A stretch of DNA of 13,803 bases, taken from positions 1 to 13,803 of the forward strand of contig DASUWI010000080.1 of the NCBI GenBank assembly GCA_036378495.1, given 5' to 3'. Position 1 is the first letter of the stretch; each line of letters opens with the position of its first letter. Shown in pieces: positions 5,224 to 11,302 of this stretch. The notes beneath the pieces are model-generated. The model saw only the letters and a list, made by a program, of their open reading frames with translations, ran no database searches and was not told the origin of the DNA. Source of the DNA: JAFALX01 sp036378495 (GTDB lineage: Bacteria; Chloroflexota; Dormibacteria; Aeolococcales; Aeolococcaceae). A program made the position numbers and the translations under genes.

Positions 5224-6225
5224 CTAGCTGCCGACAGCTTCTGTTGCGCCGGCCGCCTTCCCCGTGAGCCCCTGCTCGTGCGGAGGTCCGAGGTACGGAA
5301 ACTCCCCCAGCAGGTCTTGATGTGGTCGCAGCCCGTCGTGCGGCACCTTGCCGCCGCTGAGCATGGCAATGCCCATGTTGATGACATCCGAGCGGAGCGT
5401 GCGTCCATTCGGATACTCGGCTGCGACGGTGCAGTCGTAGGTGAGGATGTCTGGAACGAGCTGGCCCGCAAGTTCGTTCGCCTCATCCGGCGGGTGCCCA
5501 CCGGCGTGCTCGAACACCGCGGCCCAACGGGCCCGGAATCCCGACTCGTCTTCGGTGGGCGCCTGAGCATTGAACTCGCGTTTGTCGTCAGCACTCTGGT
5601 TGAACACGAAGTCGACAGCGGGTCGCCCGATGCGGTCGGTCTGGATCCACTCGCCGTTCTGATTGATCAACACACGGCCCCATATGCCCACCGGCATCTG
5701 CGATCCGAGGACGGCGTTCGGCACCTCGATGACGATCGAGAACACGTCCAGCTCCGCAAACCAATCCTCGCCCGTCCATTGGAAGTTGTTCTGGGCTCCT
5801 TTGAAATCGGCGAAGAAGGGATCGCTGCGCGCACCCGCAAAGAAGCGGTACTCCCCTTGGGTCGTGACCTGCGGCGCGCTTCCCCGGGTCACCGGCGCGT
5901 CGGCGATGATGGTCTCGCCGGCATCGACTCTCGTCGCCGGCTCGCGTCCTCGAGCCAGCTGGACGGTGGCCGTGCTCACATCGTCCGAGAAACGAATGCG
6001 AAGCGCGGCGTCCGCGACAGCGTCGCCGTCGGTGTCGATGTTGAGCTCGTAGACGGCCCCGGGATCGACGGCACCCTCGATGGATTCGAGCCTGGGGTTG
6101 ACATCCAGCGCGATCACGGTCTTGCCGGGTTCGCCGGACGTCTGGAAGACGAACAGATCGGTGATGTGCGTCCGCGGATCCATCGTCGTCGGACTCACCT
6201 CCAAGCCAGACAGGTGGTGCGACAT
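5224..6225 (-). CDS. DUF4331 family protein
   Basis: This 333-residue protein starts at ATG 6223-6225. The opening M-S-H-H-L-S-G with D-P-R-T-H-I-T-D-L-F-V-F-Q soon after, then V-I-A-L-D-V-N-P and Y-E-L-N-I-D-T-D-G-D-A-V-A-D, is the N-terminal pattern of DUF4331, a family of unknown function. Later segments include W-T-G-E-D-W-F-A-E-L-D-V-F-S-I-V-I-E-V-P and V-D-F-V-F-N-Q. No signal peptide or membrane segment is seen. The longer open frame to 6456 runs into the upstream HAD gene and is rejected because a strong Shine-Dalgarno GGAGGAG (6231-6237) lies 5 nt before this ATG, the best ribosome site in the window. It lies 103 bp after the CbbY-like gene and is followed by a hairpin. The pattern N-I-D-T-D-G-D-A could bind a metal; that is only a guess. 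Confidence 0.85.
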   Translation of the reverse strand: MSHHLSGLEVSPTTMDPRTHITDLFVFQTSGEPGKTVIALDVNPRLESIEGAVDPGAVYELNIDTDGDAVADAALRIRFSDDVSTATVQLARGREPATRVDAGETIIADAPVTRGSAPQVTTQGEYRFFAGARSDPFFADFKGAQNNFQWTGEDWFAELDVFSIVIEVPNAVLGSQMPVGIWGRVLINQNGEWIQTDRIGRPAVDFVFNQSADDKREFNAQAPTEDESGFRARWAAVFEHAGGHPPDEANELAGQLVPDILTYDCTVAAEYPNGRTLRSDVINMGIAMLSGGKVPHDGLRPHQDLLGEFPYLGPPHEQGLTGKAAGATEAVGS

Positions 6226-6230
6226 GTGGT

Positions 6231-6237
6231 CTCCTCC
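6231..6237 (-). promoter_or_regulatory. Strong Shine-Dalgarno site of the DUF4331 gene
   Basis: GGAGGAG on the minus strand, 5 nt before the ATG at 6223-6225. It decides the start against longer in-frame options and shows that SD-led translation exists beside the leaderless-looking genes in this window. Confidence 0.8.
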
Positions 6238-6328
6238 GTGGTGTTTCAGCGGCCGGCTCGACGCCGCGACCACCCTCTGGCGGTCCTGCTCACCGCGCGA
6301 GAAATGATCCTCAGCGGTGGTCACGGCG

Positions 6329-7096
6329 TCAACGCGGGGACGCGGCGATTCGACCTCGCTGGGCAATCCGATGCAGCGTTTGAGCGTCCAGCATCGGGCC
6401 GGGAGCGACGCCGTGCGGATCGCCGAGCACGCGCGCCGGACCGTTGTCGTCGCCAAAACCGTCGACCACGAGGTCGGCCCCGCTCATGTCGTGGTCCTTG
6501 GTGTACGTGTTGACCACCACCACGCACCTCAGCGACGCGGCCACCGCGGCGACGATGCCGTTGCGCGAGTCCTCGACGGCGATGGCGGCGTCGGGCTGCA
6601 GTCGCAGGCCTTTCAACGCCTCGACATACGCGGTCGGGTCGGGCTTGAGCGCCGGTGCCTCGTCGCGTGTGATCACCACCTCGAACCGATCCGCGCCGAA
6701 CAGCCCGGTGATCAGCGGCAGCACACCGGACTTCGTGCCCGTGGTGGCCACGGCCAGGCGCAGACCGTGGGCTGCGAGGTCGTCGAGAAAGCGGCGCACG
6801 CCAGGGCGCGGCTGCATCACCCCGTCGGCGATCATCGTGCGGAACAGCTCGGTCTTGCGCGCGTGCAGCTTCGGAACGAGCCGCTCGCGGTCCGCCTCTG
6901 GCATGCCGCGGGCGGCGAGATGCTGATCGATGCGGCGCAGCCCACCGGTGGTGTGCAGGAGCTCGCCGTAGTAGTCGGGCTCCCAGCGGTCGGGGAGTCC
7001 GAAGTCCTCGAACGCGCGGTTGAATGCGACGCGATGCCCGTCGCGCTCGCTGTCGACGAGCGTGCCGTCGAGATCGAAGATGACTGCCTCGAGCAT
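6329..7096 (-). CDS. HAD-superfamily phosphatase, CbbY-like
   Basis: This 255-residue protein starts at ATG 7094-7096. The HAD motifs are complete: motif I D-L-D-G-T-L (8-13, nucleophile D8, acid/base D10), motif II A-T-T-G-T (117-121), motif III lysine in L-K-P-D-P (K151) and motif IV V-E-D-S-R-N-G (E175, D176). The cap sequence V-D-S-E-R-D-G-H-R-V-A-F-N-R-A-F and Y-Y-G-E-L-L-H-T-T-G-G closely fits the CbbY branch. Characterised CbbY proteins dephosphorylate xylulose-1,5-bisphosphate, a Rubisco inhibitor, but no Calvin-cycle gene is in the window, so the substrate here is open. It starts 10 bp after the mazG stop without its own Shine-Dalgarno site, so it is probably translated from a mazG-led mRNA. 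Confidence 0.88.
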   Translation of the reverse strand: MLEAVIFDLDGTLVDSERDGHRVAFNRAFEDFGLPDRWEPDYYGELLHTTGGLRRIDQHLAARGMPEADRERLVPKLHARKTELFRTMIADGVMQPRPGVRRFLDDLAAHGLRLAVATTGTKSGVLPLITGLFGADRFEVVITRDEAPALKPDPTAYVEALKGLRLQPDAAIAVEDSRNGIVAAVAASLRCVVVVNTYTKDHDMSGADLVVDGFGDDNGPARVLGDPHGVAPGPMLDAQTLHRIAQRGRIAASPR

Positions 7097-7106
7097 CGCA
7101 GGGAGC

Positions 7107-7994
7107 TCAGCCGTCCGGCGCCGTCGCCTGCCAGCGCCGCGACCACTGGTCGGCATCCAGGTCGTGGAGATCGACCCCGTCGGCGCGGGCGGCGCGCTCC
7201 AGCGCGCGAAAACGATCGGCGAACCGGACCGCGCGCTCACGCAGCGCGTCCTCTGGGTTGACGCGCACGCGCCGCGCCAGTGCCACCGCGCTGAACAGCA
7301 GCTCGCCGATCGCGTCCTCGAGCTCACGCGGCGGCGGCGGCGGGGCAGCGTGATCACCGCTCGGCGCGGCGCTGCGCGCGACCTCACCCTCGCTGACGGC
7401 CCAGTCCTGGCCCTGCGCACTCGCGATGTCGCCGCGGCTGGCGGCCGCGGCCTGCACGGCGTCCACCGCGGCTTCGACGTCGTCGATCGCATCGGCGAGC
7501 GCAGGCGTCTCGTCGAACCCGACTCGCGCGGGACGCTTCTGCACGCCCTGGGCGTAGGCCAGTGCCGGCAAGGCATGCGGCACGCCGTCGAGCAGTGAGA
7601 GCCGCCCACGCTTCTCGCTGCGCTTCAGCTTCTCCCAGTTGACCACCACGTCGGCGGCACCGCCCACCGCAACATCGCCGAACACGTGCGGATGGCGATG
7701 GATCATCTTGGCCCGCGTCACATCGGCGACGTCGCCGATGTCGAACCCGTTCGGATCCTCGTGCGCGATCGCCGCGTGCATCAGCACCTGCAGCAGCAGG
7801 TCACCCAGCTCCTCGCGCAGAGTCGTGCCCTCTCGACCGTCGATGGCGTCGAGCACCTCGTACGCCTCCTCGAGCAGATAGGGCCGCAGCGTGCGGTGTG
7901 TCTGCTCGCGATCCCAGGGGCAGCCACCCGGGGCGCGCAGTCGCTCCACCACCTCGTTGAGCGCGCGCAGCGACTCGACGGCCTCGTCACGCAT
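7107..7994 (-). CDS. mazG: MazG nucleoside triphosphate pyrophosphohydrolase
   Basis: This 295-residue protein has the two-domain MazG layout and hydrolyses NTPs or dNTPs to the monophosphate and PPi. The N-terminal domain is canonical: G-G-C-P-W-D-R-E-Q-T-H (23-33), E-E-A-Y-E (42-46) and E-E-L-G-D (61-65), the metal-binding ExxE/ExxD set. The H-R-H-P-H-V-F-G-D segment (99-107) and W-E-K-L-K (120-124) are standard. The C-terminal domain is altered: the first acidic motif reads V-E-A-A-V-D (173-178) and the second D-A-I-G-E (227-231) instead of E-E-x-G-D, with an Ala/Gln/Pro-rich insertion between (about 182-222). Start ATG 7992-7994 has no clear Shine-Dalgarno site. It heads a pair with the CbbY-like gene and is divergent from the propeller lipoprotein. 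Confidence 0.93.
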   Translation of the reverse strand: MRDEAVESLRALNEVVERLRAPGGCPWDREQTHRTLRPYLLEEAYEVLDAIDGREGTTLREELGDLLLQVLMHAAIAHEDPNGFDIGDVADVTRAKMIHRHPHVFGDVAVGGAADVVVNWEKLKRSEKRGRLSLLDGVPHALPALAYAQGVQKRPARVGFDETPALADAIDDVEAAVDAVQAAAASRGDIASAQGQDWAVSEGEVARSAAPSGDHAAPPPPPRELEDAIGELLFSAVALARRVRVNPEDALRERAVRFADRFRALERAARADGVDLHDLDADQWSRRWQATAPDG

Positions 7995-8047
7995 GCCGCC
8001 ATGGTGGCAGGAAGCGGCCGCGGCCAGCCCCTACACCGTCGCTAAGT

Positions 8048-8078
8048 GCGCGCCGCCTTCATTGACGGCGGTACGCGC
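8048..8078. promoter_or_regulatory. Inverted repeat in the divergent mazG / lipoprotein promoter region
   Basis: GCGCGCCGCC (8048-8057) faces GGCGG (8067-8071) plus CGCGC (8074-8078), with a 2-nt bulge and a 9-nt loop. A -35-like TTGACG (8062-8067) lies in the loop, pointing to the plus-strand gene, but no good -10 box follows at 16-18 bp. The 95-bp gap 7995-8089 must hold both promoters. The repeat could be an operator; no protein is implicated. Confidence 0.3.
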
Positions 8079-8089
8079 GAAATGGTCAA

Positions 8090-9658
8090 GTGCACCACCG
8101 CATGAGCCGCCGCAAGGATGGGAAGGTCAGGAGGTGGGGACTCCTCGGATTCGTCTGCGCCGTCGCGTCCGTGGTGATGGCGGCGTGCGGCTCCAGCCTG
8201 CAGACCCCTGTGGTTGGCGCCTCGGTCCGCGTGACCCCGATCCAGCCCATCCTCCGCCAGAACGAGATGCCCGTCATGCTTGCCGACCACAGCGTCGCCG
8301 GCCGGGTCTACCTCTTCAATGCGGACGTCCTCAACGGGCAGTGCCAGTTCTTTGTCTCGGACAACAACGGCTACACGTGGCGCTCCACCGCGGCGCCCAA
8401 CCTGGCGCCGTACACCGACTGCGGGCCGGGTTCGTCGCAGCCGCTGAACTGGCGCAGCACGATGGTGCAGGGCCCGGACGGCGCCATTTACGTGGGCTAC
8501 GCCGCCCACGACCTCTCAGCCGGCGGCAGCCGGAGCGTGCTGCTCGGCAAGTCGACCGACGGCGGCACCAGCTGGAAGACGGTTGCGGTCGACGCGGCCC
8601 CGGCGGCGTCGGCGACGTCACCCGCCGAGATCAACTTCGAGCCCCACGTTGCGGTGGATCCCGGCAACGCTCGGCACGTGGTCGTGATCTTCCGCCGATC
8701 CTACCCATCGTCGAAGATCCACCCCACGCGTCCCTACATCGCGACGTCGACCGACGGCGGCGCGACCTTCAGCACGCCCACGATGCTCTTCAACCGCGCG
8801 ATGGGCTTCGACCCGCCGTACCCGGTCATCGTGAACAACACGCTCTATATCTCGTGGCACGAGACGTTCAGCTCCGGGCCCGACAAGATCTGGTTCAGCT
8901 CGAGCACCGACGGCGGTAAGACGTTCACCGACCATCAGGTGACCACCGGCACCAACGTGGACACGCCCGTGCTGCTCTACGACTCGGGGCGCAAGAAGTG
9001 GGACATGTTCTGGGATGCGGGTGACAAGGACCTCGACGTCCTCTACGCATCCTCGACCGACGGCAGCACATGGACGGCTCCCAAGCGGCTCAACGACGAC
9101 CCGAAGAGCGACGGCCGCGACCAGGAGCTTCCCGCGGTGTCCATCAGCCCGAGCGGCCGCATCGATGTCGCGTTCTATGACTACCGCAATGATCCGTACC
9201 CGATCCCGACGAACGGCGACATCGGCAACCGTCAGGACGTGTACTACACGGCGTCGACGGACGGTGGCACCACATGGTCGGCGAACGTGCGGCTCAACGA
9301 CCTGCAGATCGACCGCATGAAGGGCATCTGGAACACGCAGTACTTCATTCAGGTGCCACCGGCGATGGCGTCGACCGACACTGCGGCCGTGGCTGCGTGG
9401 TCGGACACCCGCAACGGCGACGAGCAGAACCCATCGCAGGACATCTACGCGGCGCCGATCGCGTACGACACCTCGACGATCCCGGCAGGGTACGCGGGGG
9501 CGACCTCGGGCTACAGCGGCGGCGACGTGACGCTGATCGCGATCATCGTCGGGCTCGCGGCGCTCCTGGCCGGCGCCGGCGTCACGCTGATCCTGGTGCG
9601 CCGCCGGGCGCAGACGGCGGCCGGTGTGCCCGCCGACACGCCTCCGTCACGACGCTAG
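8090..9658 (+). CDS. Asp-box (BNR) beta-propeller lipoprotein with C-terminal membrane anchor
   Basis: This 522-residue protein resembles sialidase/exo-alpha-type propellers. It has a basic start, a hydrophobic stretch (about 17-30) and a lipobox-like V-M-A-A-C with lipidated Cys33 expected. Six Asp-box motifs (S-x-D-x-G-x-T-W) are at about 90-97, 155-162, 220-227, 272-279, 322-328 and 389-396, consistent with a six-bladed propeller. Near the end is a membrane segment (about 481-503) followed by R-R-R. The catalytic Arg triad of true sialidases cannot be assigned by eye, so enzyme activity is not claimed; many Asp-box proteins bind glycans or are structural. Start is GTG 8090, or ATG at 8102, which also leaves a normal signal. 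It is convergent with the next gene and overlaps it by 77 bp. Confidence 0.8.
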   Translation: MHHRMSRRKDGKVRRWGLLGFVCAVASVVMAACGSSLQTPVVGASVRVTPIQPILRQNEMPVMLADHSVAGRVYLFNADVLNGQCQFFVSDNNGYTWRSTAAPNLAPYTDCGPGSSQPLNWRSTMVQGPDGAIYVGYAAHDLSAGGSRSVLLGKSTDGGTSWKTVAVDAAPAASATSPAEINFEPHVAVDPGNARHVVVIFRRSYPSSKIHPTRPYIATSTDGGATFSTPTMLFNRAMGFDPPYPVIVNNTLYISWHETFSSGPDKIWFSSSTDGGKTFTDHQVTTGTNVDTPVLLYDSGRKKWDMFWDAGDKDLDVLYASSTDGSTWTAPKRLNDDPKSDGRDQELPAVSISPSGRIDVAFYDYRNDPYPIPTNGDIGNRQDVYYTASTDGGTTWSANVRLNDLQIDRMKGIWNTQYFIQVPPAMASTDTAAVAAWSDTRNGDEQNPSQDIYAAPIAYDTSTIPAGYAGATSGYSGGDVTLIAIIVGLAALLAGAGVTLILVRRRAQTAAGVPADTPPSRR

Positions 9659-10301
9659 GCGTCAGCTCCACGATCGAGCTGAGCGACACGGCCGCGAGCG
9701 CCAGCGCCTCATCCGACGGCGGGTACTGGCGGTTCGGCACCGCCACCGGGGTGAGGCCGGCGCGCGCGGCTGAGAGCAATCCGTTGGCGGAATCCTCCAC
9801 CGCCGCCGCTGTATGCGGGTCGACGCCGAGCTTGCGCGTCACCGCGAGGTAGACGTCGGGGGCGGGCTTGCCGTGCGCCACATCCTCGGTGGACACGACG
9901 GCGCGAAAGCACTCGCGGAGTTGCAGGCCGTCGAGCACCGCATCGATGACGACGCGATCGGACGATGAGGCCAGTCCCAGCGGCCACACGCCGGCCAGTA
10001 CACGAACCGCCGCCACCGCGCCGGGAATCACCGGCAGTGAGTGGGCGTAGCTGTCGAGCAGACGCTCGACGACCGCACGATCGACCTCGGCATCGCTGAG
10101 CGAAACACCCAACGCCTCTCGCATGTAGCGCGACCACTCGGGTGCGCTCATCCCCATCATCGCGCGCGTCGCATCGTCGGCCCAATGACCGCCGCGGTCA
10201 TGGACGACCTCACGGCGCGCTCGATCCCACGACTGCTCGGAATCGATGAGCACGCCGTCGAGATCGAACACCACCGCGGCGGGCGCTATGGTTCCGGGCA
10301 T
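9582..10301 (-). CDS. HAD-superfamily phosphatase/phosphomutase, subfamily IA
   Basis: This 239-residue protein has all HAD motifs: V-F-D-L-D-G-V-L (11-18; nucleophile D13, D15), motif II L-A-S-S-S-D (110-115), motif III lysine in G-K-P-A-P-D-V-Y (K145) and motif IV V-E-D-S-A-N-G (E169, D170). The DxDGVL form with a helical cap resembles beta-phosphoglucomutase and general sugar-phosphate phosphatases; the substrate cannot be told. The last 25 or so residues (after V-E-L-T-P) are a low-complexity Arg/Pro/Gly tail encoded opposite the 3' end of the lipoprotein gene, beyond the normal domain end. The ATG (10299-10301) shares a CATG with the divergent kinase ATG, so any promoter must lie inside the kinase gene; I see no TANNNT box there. 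Internal GTG starts at codons 10 or 11 are possible. Confidence 0.85.
   Translation of the reverse strand: MPGTIAPAAVVFDLDGVLIDSEQSWDRARREVVHDRGGHWADDATRAMMGMSAPEWSRYMREALGVSLSDAEVDRAVVERLLDSYAHSLPVIPGAVAAVRVLAGVWPLGLASSSDRVVIDAVLDGLQLRECFRAVVSTEDVAHGKPAPDVYLAVTRKLGVDPHTAAAVEDSANGLLSAARAGLTPVAVPNRQYPPSDEALALAAVSLSSIVELTPSVVTEACRRAHRPPSAPGGAPGSA
10264..10292 (+). promoter_or_regulatory. Leaderless-type promoter of the kinase gene
   Basis: A -10 box TATGGT (10287-10292) ends 7 nt before the ATG at 10300. A partial -35, TCGAAC (10264-10269), is 17 bp upstream. The whole element lies inside the HAD coding region on the other strand. It favours ATG 10300 over the in-frame ATGs at 10246 and 10288. 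Confidence 0.4.
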
Positions 10302-11286
10302 GAATCAGCCCGAGGTCGAGGAGCGCGGCGCAGGTGCACTCGATCGCATCGTGCATCGCGAGCCGTTTGCCTCAGGCGGCATGTCCGGCTCGCTCCTCGA
10401 ACGCGGACGGCTCGACGATGGCACACCGGTGGTCATCAAGCACGTCGAGACGCACCACGACTGGATCATGCAGGCAACCGGCGACCAACGGCGGGTCGCC
10501 GCACTCTGGGACGAGGGCATCTTCGACCGCCTCCCCCACTCCGTCGACCATGCGATGCTCGATGTGCGCAGCACACCGGGCGGCGCCATCGTTGTGATGA
10601 AGGACATGAGCCCGTTCATGTTCGGCGACGACGGCAGTGCGCTGCGCTCGTCGCATCACCGGATGCTGGCCGCGGCCACCGGCATCCATCAGGCATTCGA
10701 CGCACCGCCGCGCACGCAGCTCTGCGCACTCCGCGACCTCTATGCCCTGCTGTCGCCGCAGAGCGCAGCGCGTTTCGCCACGGACCACGACGTGCCGCGC
10801 GATGCGGTCGAGGGGTGGTCGCGATTCCCACATGTCGTTCCCCGCGACGTGTACGAGGCGGTGTCCGCCGTCCACAACGATCCCGACGGACTCGCCGATG
10901 CTCTCCTGGCGCGGCCGTGCGGGCTGGTCCACGGCGACCTGAAGATGGCAAACCTCGGCGCCACCGTCGACCGCGTCGTCATCGTCGACTGGGGGACGGT
11001 GACCACATGGGCGCCGCCTGCCGTCGAGTACGCCTGGTACCTCGCGGTCAACGGCGCGGCGCTCGGCGGGAGCCACGACGACCTGCTGGACGAGATCCGC
11101 CAAACGGACGCCGGCGACGACGACGTGGCCCTGCGCCTGGCCCTGCTCGGTGCGCTCGCTGAGCTCGGCTGGGCCAAGGCACTCGGCGCCACGTCGGACG
11201 ACACGGAGACACGCCACCGCGAACGAGGCGGTCTCGCCTGGTGGTGCGTGCAGGTGCGCAAGGCAGTCGAGGTCTGGCCGCTGTAG
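10300..11286 (+). CDS. Aminoglycoside-phosphotransferase-like small-molecule kinase
   Basis: From ATG 10300 the protein is 328 residues. It has the APH/choline-kinase fold signatures: a glycine-rich loop G-G-M-S-G-S (26-31), a candidate ATP-binding lysine in V-V-I-K-H (K47), the catalytic loop V-H-G-D-L-K-M-A-N (210-218; D213, N218) and the metal-binding D in I-V-D-W-G (D230), followed by A-V-E-Y-A-W-Y-L-A. These families phosphorylate antibiotics, choline, sugars or amino-acid derivatives. Nothing here points to one substrate, and resistance should not be assumed because most such genes in environmental bacteria are uncharacterised. It is convergent with mfd with only 16 bp between stops, and divergent from a HAD phosphatase with overlapping start codons. 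No signal peptide, so cytoplasmic. Confidence 0.8.
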   Translation: MNQPEVEERGAGALDRIVHREPFASGGMSGSLLERGRLDDGTPVVIKHVETHHDWIMQATGDQRRVAALWDEGIFDRLPHSVDHAMLDVRSTPGGAIVVMKDMSPFMFGDDGSALRSSHHRMLAAATGIHQAFDAPPRTQLCALRDLYALLSPQSAARFATDHDVPRDAVEGWSRFPHVVPRDVYEAVSAVHNDPDGLADALLARPCGLVHGDLKMANLGATVDRVVIVDWGTVTTWAPPAVEYAWYLAVNGAALGGSHDDLLDEIRQTDAGDDDVALRLALLGALAELGWAKALGATSDDTETRHRERGGLAWWCVQVRKAVEVWPL

Positions 11287-11302
11287 CGCCGCACGCACGT
11301 GG

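Noticed and set aside
6226..6456. Upstream extension of the DUF4331 frame
   Set aside because: It overlaps the HAD gene end and ignores the GGAGGAG / ATG start at 6225 where family similarity begins.
5278..6513. 411-codon plus-strand frame opposite the DUF4331 gene
   Set aside because: Antisense shadow of a gene with a strong ribosome site and family match; no domain recognised in the antisense reading.
7097..7609. N-terminal extension of the CbbY-like HAD frame into mazG
   Set aside because: The extension is an off-frame reading of mazG; HAD homology begins two or three residues after the ATG at 7096.
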